Numbered from the stretch's first letter, positions 44,692-58,438 are shown. The stretch: DNA of 64,000 nucleotides from Punica granatum (GCF_007655135.1 NC_045129.1:11346001-11410000); one strand, 5' to 3'. Notes: generated by a model from the letters alone, not told the origin. Translations and numbers: made by a program.

Positions 44692-47544
44692 ATGAGCGAC
44701 AGGTCCAGGAGACGCTCATCTAAATGGGATCTGAAGGAAGACCGTCCTCTTTCACCTGAAAATATTCATGGCCGTAGTAGGGAGTTGGATAAGTTGACAG
44801 CATGGGATGGAGATGGAGGTTACAGTACAAGAATGTCACCTGGTCTCAATGACTGGAGAAGGCACAATCATGGGCGTTCCCCTAGGGAAAAATGGGATAG
44901 GCCTGTGAGGTCAGTTTTTCTCATCCTGATCCAAAATTTTTTGCTATTCATTTCTTGTTGAGTGCATCTCAAAGATGATATAGTGTGGGAAGTGCTATTG
45001 AAATTTATATATAAAATATAGTTTTTTTTGGGGGGTCTTATTTCAGGAACAGAAGTCGAAGCCGAAGCAGGAGCAGGAGCAGGAGCCCAGTTCGTGGTTT
45101 TAGGCAGGAATCAGGAAACTATGATAGGAACAGGAGTAGATCAGGAGCACTATGCAGAGATTTCAGTGCTGGTAGATGCAGGAGAGGAAGTGATTGCCCC
45201 TTTGTCCATCAAGGTAATCGCAACTATGATGATAACTGGGAAGATAGGCATAGGAAAGGTGGAATGTCAAAATATTCGACTGCCCATGATGTAACAGAGT
45301 ATCCATCAAGAAGCAGTACTGAACGTCAACGTGAACGAAACAGGAGCAATGATACCCTTTGCAAGTTCTTTGCTGCTGGAAATTGCCATAATGGGAGGTA
45401 TTGCAGATTCTCGCATGGTAAGACCAGTGAAAGCCCTGAAAGAAAGATGGATGAGACAAATAGACATTGGGAAGATTCAAGGTGGAGGGTAGCTGGCCAT
45501 GTTCCTGATGCTGGAAAGTTTGAAGATGGAAATGGAAGAAGAGGTGCCTTGGATCAGAGGGTGAATGATCAATTCTCGGAAGGCCGAAGAGAGTCACGCT
45601 TTGAAAAGGAAAGTCGAACATGGAATGACCCAACTGCTGGTGCTAGTTCAGTCATTCTTCCCGAACCGAGAACTGCCGAGAAAGTTCTGGGTGATGTAGA
45701 CATGTCTCCTGATTGGAACTATAGACCAACAACATCCAGTCATGCTAAAGATGAACGTCAACATAATACTTACAGCTCCCCAGTTCCAACCTCCCTGCTA
45801 CCTATACATGGACATGATACAACTTGGAATGGCTCTGGACAGATGAAACACTCTCCCTCAGTAAATAAGGACATGAGATTTGATAACCCTGGAATTTTAC
45901 AGAGCGATTTGAACTTCACATCCAATGTATTGCATGGACAGGGATTTGATCAGAATCGGCAGAATTTGAGTTTGGTTGCTCTTCCAAGCTTGAATCCAGT
46001 TGGACAATCTAATGCGGCAATTATCGTTGATCCACTGAGAGGAGGTCCGTTAAATCAACCCAATAATGGTATTTTTGCGGAGGGAAAACTAGTTGGGGAT
46101 CCAAATATTCCCCAAGTAACGGGAGTTCCTCCAAACAATAACAGTGTAAATGGAGAGCAATTGACACAGCTTAACAATCTCTCAACATCGCTAGCTCAGT
46201 TTTTAGAAGCTGGGAAGCAACTTCCGCAACTTTATGCGGCTCTAAGTGTCCCACAGCCTCCTCCTGAGGATCCTGTTGACCAAGTGAAACCAGTCCTGTC
46301 AAATGTCTCTATTGCACCTCGGGAACAGTATGAACATATATCCGACAGCGCCGAACAGAAGAAAGTGGACGACGTTGATGGATTGAAGACAGCTGCTGAT
46401 GGGGAGCAAGCAGATGGGTCAAAAACTGGCAGTTCAAATCAGGGTCCCTTGGATAGTCGTGATGCGAAGGTCAGTGCAGAAGAAGTTGCTGAGGGAATTA
46501 AGAAGGTGGATGAGGCAAAGGAGGTGAGAAGCGATGATCAGACAGAGAATGCTGATGGGGTAAAGAAGGATGATGATGGGAAGAAGAGCAAGGAGGCAAA
46601 AAGTGTCCGTGCTTTCAAATTTGCCCTTGCAGAATTCGTGAAGGAGCTTTTGAAACCAACATGGAAAGATGGTCTTGTCGGGAAAGAGGCCTACAAGACC
46701 ATCGTTAAGAAAGTGGTCGACAAAGTGACTGGTTCCCTACAGGTGGCCAACTTCCCTCAGTCCCAAGAGAAAATCGACCACTACCTGTCAGTCTCAAAAC
46801 CAAAGCTTACCAAACTTGTACAGGTGAGCTCTGATATATGGACTCGTTTAGATTTCAAGAGAGACTACAAATTGGACTTATCTTCTGCCAGAGTAGACAT
46901 TATGCAATTCTTCTTTGTAGGCCTTTCTTGCCCTTTATTCTTTAGTTCTGCATGTCATTTGATCAAATCAATTTGGTTTTATTTTAGCCGTCTATAATTA
47001 TTGCTTTTTATTATTGTGGCCTTCAGTCCTGAATCATTAGTTTTTCAACTGTAAATTCAAATGTTGCGCCTTGCTGCCTGTTGGTTTTTGTGGTTAGGGC
47101 TGTAGGCTGAATTCCATTTTTTTCATTTTCTTTAAAATGCCGTGTTACTCTTTACTACCGGGTGGGAAAGCATTTGCATGAAATTTCATTTAGAGATTTG
47201 TAGAAAATGGGAGGAATTGCTCCTTCATATTCTTGGTCTGTCTTCAGTAAAAGCTCATATGCAAATCTGATGTAATTTTTACTTATATATATAGTTTGAA
47301 TGGTCAATTGCTCCTGCAAGTTAAGACCCAGTATGTCCATTTCAACTGCCTCTGGCAATTTGTGAAGGCCAGAATTATATTTTTTGCGATTGATTGCGTG
47401 TTGCATGATATGCATTCGTGAAAGGATTGCCTCTCTCAATGAAAATTATAATTATGTAATTCCATATTCTCTCTGATATCTGTGCTACTTTCTCCCCTTT
47501 GCCTGCAGGCATATCTGGAGAAGTTTCAAAAATCCAACAAATAA
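44692..47544 (+). CDS. C3H38: SR-rich CCCH zinc-finger protein, C3H38 type
   Basis: Three coding exons: 44692-44909, 45047-46823, 47509-47544 (676 aa); the last encodes only [11 protein letters not shown]. The N-terminus is Arg/Ser-rich, with an [12 protein letters not shown] run at residues 75-86. Two CCCH fingers of CX7CX5CX3H spacing follow: C109-C117-C123-H127 and C178-C186-C192-H196. A long low-complexity middle has Asn- and Pro-rich parts, and an acidic/lysine-rich stretch lies at about 500-590. The C-terminal ~85 residues (590-676) are predicted helical. Their pattern ([36 protein letters not shown]) resembles an SRI domain, the RNA polymerase II tail-binding module of SETD2; that is my inference. 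CCCH plus SR suggests nuclear RNA binding. In Arabidopsis the closest match I know is C3H38. Confidence 0.88.
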
Positions 47545-49825
47545 GATTGGAGCTTCTGGTGCCACCTCCAACTTGCTTTAACCCTTTTGTGTTGCAATTT
47601 CTTGTAGCCAGTTCTCACCTTTCTGTTAGTTCTTTTCCTACAGCATGCGGAGAACCTGTGATTTGTGTCTCTGCTTGTTTCACATGTACTTCTCGCTTCT
47701 CAGGAATAGCTCCTAGGAAAACTATTTCTAAATCTCATTTTGTAATATATTGATGTTCTTGTTTCCCCGGCTGTGAGTTAAGGACCAATACCTAGGATTT
47801 TCTTTGTAAACAGATAGTACAGTTGCAGGATACCTGTTTCTTGAATTCTTCCAATTCCCATTCAACGACGGGATTTCTTGCTCCATTTCCTCAGTTGTAT
47901 TGTTCCAACTTGGTCGACGTTGTGATCATCGTCTGCGGTGCACATTGGTTCTCGTTCGATTGGGAAGGCTCTGATCAAAGGGGTCACCATTCCTCAGAGT
48001 TTGTGATGATAGTTATTGCTGCCGGGTGCATTTATGGAACCTCTTCCCCTCAGTGTACTGTTTTCTAGTTTAAGCAGTTAAGGAAGATGCTTCTCTGTAT
48101 CTCTATGATCCGTTTCTCTCTGTGTACTCTCTCTACTTGAGTGGTAGAGTTATGGGATCTGATTATCAAAGAAGTCTTGCTGTTTTCAGAGCTATATTGC
48201 ATTTAGTGTGGGGTCTCTCTTTCCACAGAAGATATGGATTCTGAGACAAAGATAGTAATGGGATAAAAGTTCATTGCTCGCTCGCGAGTATGCCTGTCTG
48301 CACAGGTCAGGGTCTAAGCCCGAATTCGGAAGTCCATATCCTTGAACATCATGAAGGAAGTATGGAGTAAGCTTGGATTAACTTATGATTGACCGGCCCG
48401 GCTCATTGTGGACAATAGTCAACTGGATCGGCTCAGTTGAGTTCGAAGACAATGTAGTGCTATTCTTGTATAGTTCAACTGTAGATGTCTTTCATATCCA
48501 TGTTTAGATAGTACCGGCGATCTGATAATAAGAGATATATTACGATGTATGATGTGGTTTATCTCGAGAGGAAATTCTATTGGCCCGGCTGGATATGTTC
48601 TCCCTCGATTGTTGGATGCTAGTCTTTTTTTGAAGGAATTATTGGTATGGTATGTTGGTAACTGGTGGGAAAATTGGAATCGTTCATCCGTACAAAGAAA
48701 TCTGTTGTATTATATTTATTCTATGTTGATTTGGCTGTGCTCTTTCCCAATGATATGAATGAAAGAGAGGGAAAATGCAAAAGACAATTAAGGAGCTGCC
48801 GAAGGCCCATTAAGGGCCCAGCAAGGGACAGCTTCACTTTTCGTCCACTTTTTCCCTTAATGGAAAGCCCAAATGTCACCATTGAAGAAGGGGAGCCCGT
48901 ACGGACTCTCACGAGCCACTGTTGCCATTTGCATTTTCTGCCCAAAAAAAAAAAAAAAGAAAGGGGAAGAACAAGGAGAAGGAGAAGTTTGTTTGTTTGT
49001 TTTTATTTTTTTGAAGGTTTTTGAAAATTTTGGTTTTTTTTTTTTGGATTGGAGACAGACATGGAATTTAATTGGTGGTTGAAAACGACGTATGGGGTGT
49101 ATGTCAGCTCTGAAACCAATCCTTCTCGTTTTCTGCTCTGTTCTGTTCTTAGGCCCTTCCCTTGCCCTGCAAATATAAGAACGCTGAGCATCAAATTTAA
49201 CTAATTTATAATTCAATCTCTTTTCTCCCAATCCTATTCAAAATTCATAAACATATACATAATGTGCACAAGATTAACCTGTTATTTTGTATCATAATCT
49301 ACGCCGTTACACGTAAGTGTATTGAATAGTGAATATATATGCATTAATTGCGACAACTAGTCAGATCCCAAAATAAAAGGACTGAAATGAAGGCCGCACT
49401 TCCATTAGACATATCATATCATGACATATATATAATATGGTCTTGTGTATATATACTGTGTGATTCAACCACCATATAAAGATTATATATAGGAGAACAT
49501 ATATCCACCAACTTACATATATATATATATATAATATTATATCAGGGTGTGTATTTCATTTTTTTTTTGGGTGAAATATAAAGTAGTAGTTTTAGGGGAA
49601 GATAGGGGTGTGGGCATTTCCCCTATGTTAGGGAGTGAGTGAGCTACAGCTTGCATGTATACAATAATTCCACTAGAACGTCCGAAGTATTACTTACTAG
49701 ACCATTAGGCATGCATTGCATGGACGACTCTCTTTTCTCGGTTAAAAATGAGACATATCGGCTTAAAAGACGATAGATAGGGAATTAGAAATTTTTGTAG
49801 AGAAATAGGGGGTATTTTATGTTAG
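47545..49825. other. C3H 3'UTR and intergenic DNA
   Basis: The first several hundred bases are probably the C3H 3'UTR, perhaps spliced. After about 48900 the DNA is AT-rich with A and T homopolymers. No gene recognised. Confidence 0.45.
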
Positions 49826-50914
49826 GGGTAAATTGCACCGGTGGTCCAAAATATTTTACAAATGTTACATGATGGTCCAAAAAATTTTTTTCGCTACATG
49901 ATGGTACAAAATGTTTCAAAGTTGTTTCATGATGGTACAAACCGTCAACTCGAGCTGACGCCGTTAACATTTTGCTGAGGTGGCGCGTCTTATGTGTCAC
50001 TTTTGTTATGTGGAACCAATCATAATGCGCCACGTCATTTAAGATAAAATAAAATTTTAAAAAGTCCAAAAAAATACAAAAAATAATTAAAAAAATACAA
50101 AAAAAAGAGTAAAAATTTTGAAAAAAAATAAAAAAATATTTTAAATATTGAAAATTTTAAAATTATTTTTAAAAATTTAAAATTTTTTAATTTTTTTAAA
50201 AAAAATATAAAAAAATACAAAAAAGAGTAAAAATTTAGAAAAAAAATAAAAAAAAATTATTTTAAAATTTTGAAAATTTTAAAATTATTTAAAAAAATTA
50301 ATTTTTTTTAAATTTTTAAATTTTTTTTTCTTTTTAAAAATGTTTTTAATATTAAAGTTTAAATAATTTTAATATTAAATATTTTTTTCTAAAATTATTT
50401 TTAAAAATAAAAAAATTTCAAAAAATTTAAAAAAAATTTCAAAATTTTAAAATTTTTTTTTATTTTTTTTTTCTAAATTTTTACTCTTTTTTGTATTTTT
50501 TGTATTTTTTATATTTTTTAAAAAAAATTAAAAAAATTTAAATTTTTAAAAATAATTTTAAAATTTTCAAAATTTTAAAATATTTTTTTTTTTTTTTTCA
50601 AAATTTTTACTCTTTTTTTTGTATTTTTTTACTCTTTTTTTGTATTTTTAAAATTTTTTTTGTATTTTTTTTGGACTTTTTAAAATTTTATTTTGTCTTA
50701 AATGACGTGGCGCACTGTGATTGGTTCCACGTAACAAAAGTGACACATACGATGCGCCACGTCAGCAAAATGTTAACGGCGTCAGTTCGAGTTGACGGTT
50801 TGTACCATCATGAAACAACTTTGAAACATTTTGTACCATCATGTAGCGAAAAAAACTTTTTGGACCATTATGTAACATTTGTAAAATATTTTGGACCACC
50901 GGTGCAATTTACCC
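49826..50914. mobile_element. Long-hairpin foldback element, Mutator-like
   Basis: The left arm starts GGGTAAATTGCACCGGTGGT and the right arm ends with its reverse complement. Inverted similarity runs inward for several hundred bases through an extremely A/T-rich middle (50040-50670). Flanks are TTATGTTAG (49817-49825) and ATATGTTAG (50915-50923), a 9-bp target duplication with one mismatch. No transposase. The two arms give look-alike ORFs reading MDFLKFYF; I consider these accidental. Confidence 0.85.
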
Positions 50915-53900
50915 ATATGTTAGTGAGAATTAAATCAAGGACCTTCTAGTTTGATCGAGGTCGATACTACTGTACCAAACAAATCCTGATATTCTTCCTT
51001 AATTGTTTTTCATTTTGATTTTCTCATTATTTGGGAAAACAAAATTTACTCTATTAAGCTGTTGACACTTTTTATGTATTGATTTATATATTATTAAGAC
51101 ACTGATTTACATATTTAAGTACTTCATTTGGGCCGACCCACGAGATTATCATGGCATTCTGCGTACTGTTGCTCAAACTTATGTTGGACTATCTTCAATT
51201 TTGTCAATTTGATGCACGTTGGACCACAACTTAACCGTATATTTTGTCATACGAAGAAAATTTGGGGTAATAGTCTAAATATTGAGAACTACTGTACCAT
51301 ATTTAGAGAAGTGGAGAAGTTTAATGAAATGAGAAAATTGTTCTAATTATTTGAAAAAAATAAGATTATAATTAAGAAGACATGACATATGGAATACATA
51401 TATTCCTTCATTTAAATAAAAAAAAATTATTAAGATACAATCAACGAAAGTATTAAAGAAAAAACTAAGTAAATTACTAAACTTCTAAGTAATATAGGAA
51501 TTACTCGGTTGCACCCAAGACAGAGCCTGTAAGGAGGACATGCTGAAAGGGCGAGGGCCCGAACGTCACTAGACGCACTCATTCAGAGCCGGACTCGCCG
51601 GTGGAAAAGGACTGCAAGGGAAATTAATTGGGTGACGATGGAGGCTCGGTCTCTGAAGGATAGTTCGAGAGATGAGGAGAGATATTATGGTAGCTTACGC
51701 CACGAGGTTAAATTAAATCGACCACGCACAGTAAAATTTGGATTAGCTTAACATTGCATCTTACCACAAAAATAAGTAGGTCTCTCCGTAATTTAAAGAC
51801 ATGTGAGAAGATTGACTCGCACAGCGTATTTTTTAATTTTTGTGAGATTAGTACGTACTTCTAATATGTGAAATCATAAATTGCTATACATTTTGAAACG
51901 TAACCTTTGGGGAAATGATTACATTTTGTGCATGCGTATGTCCAAATTAGTATAGACCCGTCAATGCCCCCAAACGAAAGTTCAGGGGTGTAGAGAACTT
52001 GAATAAGAATGACCAAGGCAGAGATCAAATTATGGACCGTCCGATCCAAATTGGAAGGTCATGATGAGATTACATCAACTGATCATCATCCATCATCATC
52101 CTCATCATCATCATCATCAAGCTGTCTGTGTGTATGTATATATGTATATGTGTGTCTCTTCCTATAACATATATGTAAGCAACTCGTGCATCATTTGTTT
52201 TATGGTACCTCACGTACCCCAGCAGACAGCAATCGAATCGAACATAAAATTTCATTGCTATCTTTTTCTTCTTTTTCTTTTTCTTTTTTTTTTTTGGCGG
52301 GTCAAATTCATGTCTATCTTTTTGTGGGTGCATGTGCTGCACTACTGAAGTTGGGTTTCTCATTCGCATGTCTTATTTATATATTTATTTGGCTTTTTAA
52401 AATTTTTGTCACGAAGCAGGAAAAACTATCAGGGACTTTTAATGCGATGCAATAGCTTTTTGTCCAAGTATATACAAATAAATATGATATGAATGCAATA
52501 GGTATGACAGAATGGCGCATACTCTCACCCGATAACTAAGATATTTCACAGGTTCGATTTTCATGATGAGATTTCCAATACCTCTTTATTAGCTGTTAAC
52601 ATATATCTTTCGTTATATTAAGTCATAAGCCTACCTTGTACTCATAATTTTTTTTTAATATCCTCTAAGTAAAAGTAGAGGTAAAGTTCATATACACGTA
52701 TTAAAAACTCAATGTAATTAAAAATAAAAAATTATTGAATTCAGTTCTCATAAATGAGATTTCTTGTGCTCGTCCGTGTTCTTCCTTTATTCTTACACTA
52801 GGCCAATGGGTTGCTAGCTAGTAATAAACATCCGAGAGTTTGTTGCTGGATAATGAGAAGCAATGAACTAAATTTTGTCTTTGATATGAAATAAAGAGGG
52901 TTTTGAATTCGGTTATCACAAATGGAACGATATTCATCTTTATTTCTTCCTTTTTCTCTGTTTGTTAGGCCGATAAATTTCGGTTACGTTAAAAAAAAAA
53001 CAGTATATTTAAATTTACCGAATACACAGCTATAGTAGAATACCATATCTAGTGAATGGGTTAAAGTTGCAAGTTCTAAAAAATTCTCTTATGCACTCTC
53101 TTGACTTTTCTAAATTTTGTTGCTCATCCCTCTGATCTATCCTCTGCTGAATTAGCCTTTTCTAATGAACTTGTCCGATCCAAACCTTAATTCCTGTACA
53201 TTCGGACGCGTTGTTAGAAATTTAACATGCCCGTCACATACTCCTCACCTCATGCATATTTTCGAGAACCATTACTTGGGACTTATATCATGTATAAAGC
53301 TATCCCTCTTGATTGCGTTCCAATTCTTTCATACCAGACATGTGTACTTGCCATCTTATACATGAGGTCGATCCATGTTCTGGTTACTTTGAGCTATGCA
53401 TTGATAACAGACCACTAATATATATTTCTTGGCAACAGTCCATGAATTATGAACATCCAAATTGACTTATGGGGTCATTAGCTATGGTTAATTCGTGCAC
53501 GTTTAATGCGCTTTAATTACTAACTCCTCATTCAAAAATGTGACATCATTAGTCCCTCCTTTTGAGAGGATGGGTCGAAATAATATGTGATAAATTCTGC
53601 TAAAGTCCTATAATATTATGCTAAGATTTGAATATGAAACCTGAATCAATAAGTTCCGCAAAATCAATTCTAAAATGTTTACTCTGTCATACACGTTTAG
53701 TCCGAACCGGTTATTTTCTATTGTGTCCATTAACTGGGTGATCATGTGGACACCACGGAAATTGGCCGGTTTGGACCCAATGTGTATAATGAACTGCATG
53801 TTTTAGGACTAATGTAGGTAAACTGATTCATTTAGAACTGGAGTTCACATTTGCGCTGTAATTACACCTAAAATAATGTACACATGATAATCTTTGGCTT

Positions 53901-53952
53901 CAAATGGTGTATATATATATATATATATATATATAGGCGGTATATATATGTA

Positions 53953-53987
<35 letters not shown>

Positions 53988-54574
53988 ACTTATTTATAAA
54001 CGCAATTTCCAATTTATGGGCGCATTTTCATTCTCTTGCACTTGGTCCTAAAAGACGTATGCCCGAAATTGTCTAGGTCAATATGTTTAATTTTAAAAAA
54101 TAAATAAATAAAAGAAAAATAAAAGGAAGGAGCTGGTAGTGGCACCTTTCGATCAAGCTTGGCATGAAGACTAAAATTATAAACTTCTCATACTTTGAAG
54201 TACAGCATCAGGCCTCCCTCTTAATGGACTCTTTCCATGGGTCGTTCAATACTTCTAATTAGTTGAACACGATCGCCAATACAGTCTGACAAGCAACATG
54301 ATTTCAGATGGTCATCTAAAATCCAGTAAACTCGTATAAGATTTACTCTGTTTTGGTACTGTCTTCAGACTTCGGCCGGCTGAAAGTTGAGTCATACGAA
54401 CAAAAATAAGACTTCATGAATTGGGTATTAATTAGAGGAGTACAGATATGAAAAACTGGATGGGGGAGTATTGATGGCCCTAAAAGTCCTTTTAAGTATT
54501 GCCCTTCATTTGGTTACCTTTACATTTGTTGCATCATCTCCCCCCCTTCACTTAAAGTACCATAGCCCTAAATA

Positions 54575-54578
<4 letters not shown>
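50915..54578. other. Intergenic region upstream of HEC3
   Basis: No gene found. It contains a CAT/ATC-rich microsatellite near 52080-52120 and (TA)n tracts at 53910-53984. Short tRNA-SINE-like relics may lie near 52540-52640 and 52870-53000, too degraded to call. The last kilobase is likely HEC3 promoter. Confidence 0.45.

Positions 54579-54640
<62 letters not shown>
54579..54640 (+). repeat. (CT)31 microsatellite upstream of HEC3
   Basis: 62 bases of pure CT, ending 256 bp before the HEC3 start codon. CT/GA tracts near plant transcription starts can bind BPC/GAGA-binding factors; whether this one does is unknown. Confidence 0.9.
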
Positions 54641-54645
<5 letters not shown>

Positions 54646-54896
54646 CTCTCTTTCACATGTGGGTCACCAAAGACCCAGCTTCTTAAAGCAAAGGAAAAAA
54701 CTTCAATAGGGTTTTCTTGCATAACCCACCAAGCCGGCCCTTCAATATATCCCCCCATGCTCCTCTTATGGAAAATACATTGACATATGTTTCACAATAT
54801 TTTATCACCCTTGTCCTTGAATATAATTGTAAAGTCTGATCAAATACCTCAATCTCAATTTCTTCTTTTTTTCCTTCACTTTATTATTCACCTCTC

Positions 54897-55646
54897 ATGG
54901 ACTTCAACCAAAGTAAGTTCACAAATAACTCTTGGGATGATCATCACCAGCACCACCCTCATCTTGATCATCACATAGCCATGGAAGAGCAAATCCTTCA
55001 TGATCATCATCATCACCACCATCTTCCATTAACTGCCCTCCCTCAATTCAGCAGCTTTCCTGATTTCCAAACAAACGACCAGCATCATCAACATGAATTC
55101 ACTCCATCATTAACCCAGCTGATCATTCCGACGGGTTCCATCTTATCGGGGGAGCATGTTGGGAATCAGGTTGTGGAAGATGAGGATGAGCCGGAGGACG
55201 AGCTTGGGCCGATGAAGGAGATGATGTACAAGATCGCGGCGATGCAACCCGTGGACATCGACCCTGCGACCATCCGGAAACCGAAACGAAGGAACGTGCG
55301 GATCAGCGACGATCCCCAGAGCGTGGCAGCCCGTCACCGGAGAGAGAGGATAAGCGAGAAGATCCGAATCCTCCAGAGATTGGTCCCTGGAGGAACCAAG
55401 CTAGACACGGCCTCGATGCTAGACGAGGCCATTCGGTACGTGAAGTTCCTGAAGAGGCAAATCCGTATGCTACAATTGAATCAGAACACCCCGACAAGCC
55501 CCATGTTCAAGACAGGGCTGCCGAGTTTCCTTTCGACCTCTTCTTCCATGGGAGCAGAGACAGAGTCACGGTTCGACTTCCGAGTCAGTTGCGTCGATGA
55601 CGCCAGCTTTTGTTTTAACAATAGCGAGGTAATAAGTCATCAATAA
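54897..55646 (+). CDS. HEC3: HECATE3-like bHLH transcription factor
   Basis: A single exon, 249 aa. A His-rich N-terminus (runs at residues 16-42) precedes an acidic patch (94-103). A HEC-specific block [20 protein letters not shown] (106-125) and basic [15 protein letters not shown] lead into the bHLH at about 142-190 ([20 protein letters not shown], then [20 protein letters not shown]). The basic region has Ala where E-box-binding bHLHs have Glu, the atypical state of the HEC/IND group. HEC proteins act in the nucleus with SPATULA in gynoecium and transmitting-tract development. [16 protein letters not shown] and FLKRQIRML point to HEC3 rather than HEC1/2. The lack of introns fits the family. 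The N-terminus is longer than I recall for Arabidopsis HEC3. Confidence 0.9.
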   Translation: MDFNQSKFTNNSWDDHHQHHPHLDHHIAMEEQILHDHHHHHHLPLTALPQFSSFPDFQTNDQHHQHEFTPSLTQLIIPTGSILSGEHVGNQVVEDEDEPEDELGPMKEMMYKIAAMQPVDIDPATIRKPKRRNVRISDDPQSVAARHRRERISEKIRILQRLVPGGTKLDTASMLDEAIRYVKFLKRQIRMLQLNQNTPTSPMFKTGLPSFLSTSSSMGAETESRFDFRVSCVDDASFCFNNSEVISHQ

Positions 55647-58394
55647 CTACAACGAGAGTATGCTTTATTTATGAGTTGTTAACAATTTAATTAACTCGAC
55701 AAATTATTATTACTGAAAATTGTGTAACTTGGTTTTAGTTATATTGTTTAGGGTTTATATGTATGAGAACCCTCCAAAATGGTCTTCGAACATAATGTTG
55801 TTGACTTGGGCGGACCTTCTCCGCTTGGACATTTTATCCTAACGGTTATAGCTTGAATTACGTACGAACAAATAATATATATAAAATTTTTGCTCATCAA
55901 ATTAAAAATTTCTTGTGTTATCTTTTCTATATTATATGTTTTATGTTTATAATAATATTCTATGAGAAATGAGGGAAAATAGTATAGTAATTCAAGTTTG
56001 GCCGGAAAGTTTGTTTGGGTGACTCTCTTCCGGGAATTAAACAGTGACGTCGAAGATCATTGACTTTGATTATATCCTCTCTCCCCCTTGCCCTCTCTCC
56101 CCCAATATACTAATATATAATATGCACCCACATATATATTTTTATCTGAACATTAAAATTATATGCACAAAAAAATCTGAGATTTGTATTTACGAGTAAG
56201 AGTCCACAAGTATTTTTAATGCACGCGAAATTATCAACTCATTAATGAAAATGATTTATCTTTCTATTCTCCGGTTATTTTATTCTTAAAAATTGTAATT
56301 CTTGAATTTTTAGAGAAAAACACTTAAAAAATGAGGCGAGACAATTTAATAATGCGTTAGCACCCTTCTAATGCGTACAAGTCTTTTCTACGTCATATAC
56401 GTTAATTTGAAGATTGGATTAAACTCTGAAATTAATGTAATCTTTGCAATATGTAATTGGACATAACACTGACAAAAGATCCATCAATGTGTATATGTAT
56501 ACGCTGCGTTGGTTCTAAATTGCATGCTTGTCATCTTGCTGTGCTGATCATGTGTGAAATGATCTTAGCTTCCATTGATCTGTTATAAATGTGTGTGTAT
56601 TAATACAAACACTTATACAAATCAGAGTTTAATCAAGAAATAAGCATTATGCTTAGAAGTAAATAATCAGCCTCAACCTGGTAAATTCTCTCCAGAGTAT
56701 ATCTTTTACTAAGGCACCAGTGACTCATGACTAGCACGTTCTATTTATGTGTGTGTGTGTATATATATATGTATGTATGTATGTATTTACCAACCTTAAG
56801 TAACCATGTTTTATGGTCGAAAGTTTAGATTATAGCGGATACAATGTATAGAGAGTAAGGAGAAATACGGAAATACAGATATATGGCCACCTGTAAGAAC
56901 TGATATTCCTACGTATAATATCTCATATGATAATAATTAATATTTGTTTTCACGATGTAACCGACTTCTCAAAGGGATTAAGATTATTTGCAATGTATAT
57001 ATGATTAACTGCACACAAGTTGATCCTTACCTTTTCCCAAAGGTAAAGGTATCAAAGCTTTCGATGTATATATATATATATGAGACTCACTAACTTGGAT
57101 AGTCTCCTAACTTTGTGTCTAATATTTTCATCAATGTCTGCTCTCATTTACACATTATGCATATAATATGTACATGTTTGGACTAAGCATGCTACTGCAA
57201 AAGTACAGAACTAACAAGTTCCTATAGAGAAATTTCTTTAGGGGCATTATTTTCCACAGAGCTTTAATTGGAAGCTCATTATTGATAGTCATCTTCTTCA
57301 ATAATATATATTAATATTGCACTTGCGATGCTTTTCCTTCAACCTATTTCAAGATCAAACAAGAGAGATGTGAACTTTTCTATCACCTTTTCCCTCAATG
57401 GAAACTTGGGAATTCCTCTCTGCAAAAATAAGCTTCAAAAGGTCACTGTTCAAGGGTCCAGACTCTGAGGAACCAAAGGGGTTGAATTTTTTGTATACCT
57501 CCCCAGCTAATTTATTACAATGAAATATTAAAAAAAATAAAGAAATTAATTGTTAATGGGATGTCGAGAGATTTGATGTGAATCAAATATTTTATTTCTC
57601 CAGAACTTTGGTGCACCTTCCTAATTAAGTTGCACCGGCCATATGTTGAATTAGTAAGTGGAATGCATATATGTATTATATATATATATATATATTATAT
57701 TATATGTGTGCATGTGTATTTACATGTATATATATCTTGTGTGACGAGAATATTATATATATTAATTAGATAATTTTTAGCTAACTTAATTTGTGTTTTA
57801 TTTGTTCTTCCTGAAAGTTCTCTAGATTATTGAAGACTAGGGTTTTAATATAATCCATCTCAGCACCTTAGGGGTTCTAAATTAATCTCGAATTAAGCAT
57901 ATAGTCCCTTGGCCAAAAAAAAAAAAGGATAGAGTCCCGACCTTATTATTGTTAAGCAAGTCTGTGAATCATGTTGAAGGAGACCAAAACAACGTCTGTG
58001 TACATTATTTCATTCAGTTTATAATATAAATTCTTTGTTGATTGACCGAATAATAATTCATCACAAATTTAAATATCAGGAACACCAGCAAGCTAGAAGA
58101 GAATTTGGCTACCCAGCCGGACTGTAATTATTAACTAGATCGAAGTATGAATGCAGTTCCCATATTGGAAATATGCAAACATGATTTTACTGGTCGATGT
58201 TCGTATCCTTTTCGTCTAAGGTGACACTCAAAATCCAGATTTGTGAAGCCGAGGAATGATTGCGCTGTGTGCATGCGCAGAGAGGTCTCCAAAGTGCAGC
58301 TGATGTATATATATTCAATGAACAGTATACATCTAAAAGGACACGAGTTCGATCTTTTCAGTGTGTGTGCAGCTTGCCGCACTTGCACACAAAT

Positions 58395-58399
<5 letters not shown>

Positions 58400-58435
<36 letters not shown>
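58400..58435 (+). repeat. (GA)18 microsatellite
   Basis: 36 bases of pure GA dinucleotide repeat. Confidence 0.9.

Positions 58436-58438
<3 letters not shown>

Noticed and set aside
49785..50949. Two very similar divergent ORFs starting MDFLKFYF
   Set aside because: They are the two arms of one inverted repeat, so similarity is by structure. No known domain, and frames run into the A/T core and flanks.
52061..52369. His/Met-rich ORFs near 52.1 kb
   Set aside because: Caused by an ATC/CAT microsatellite and a T-rich tract.
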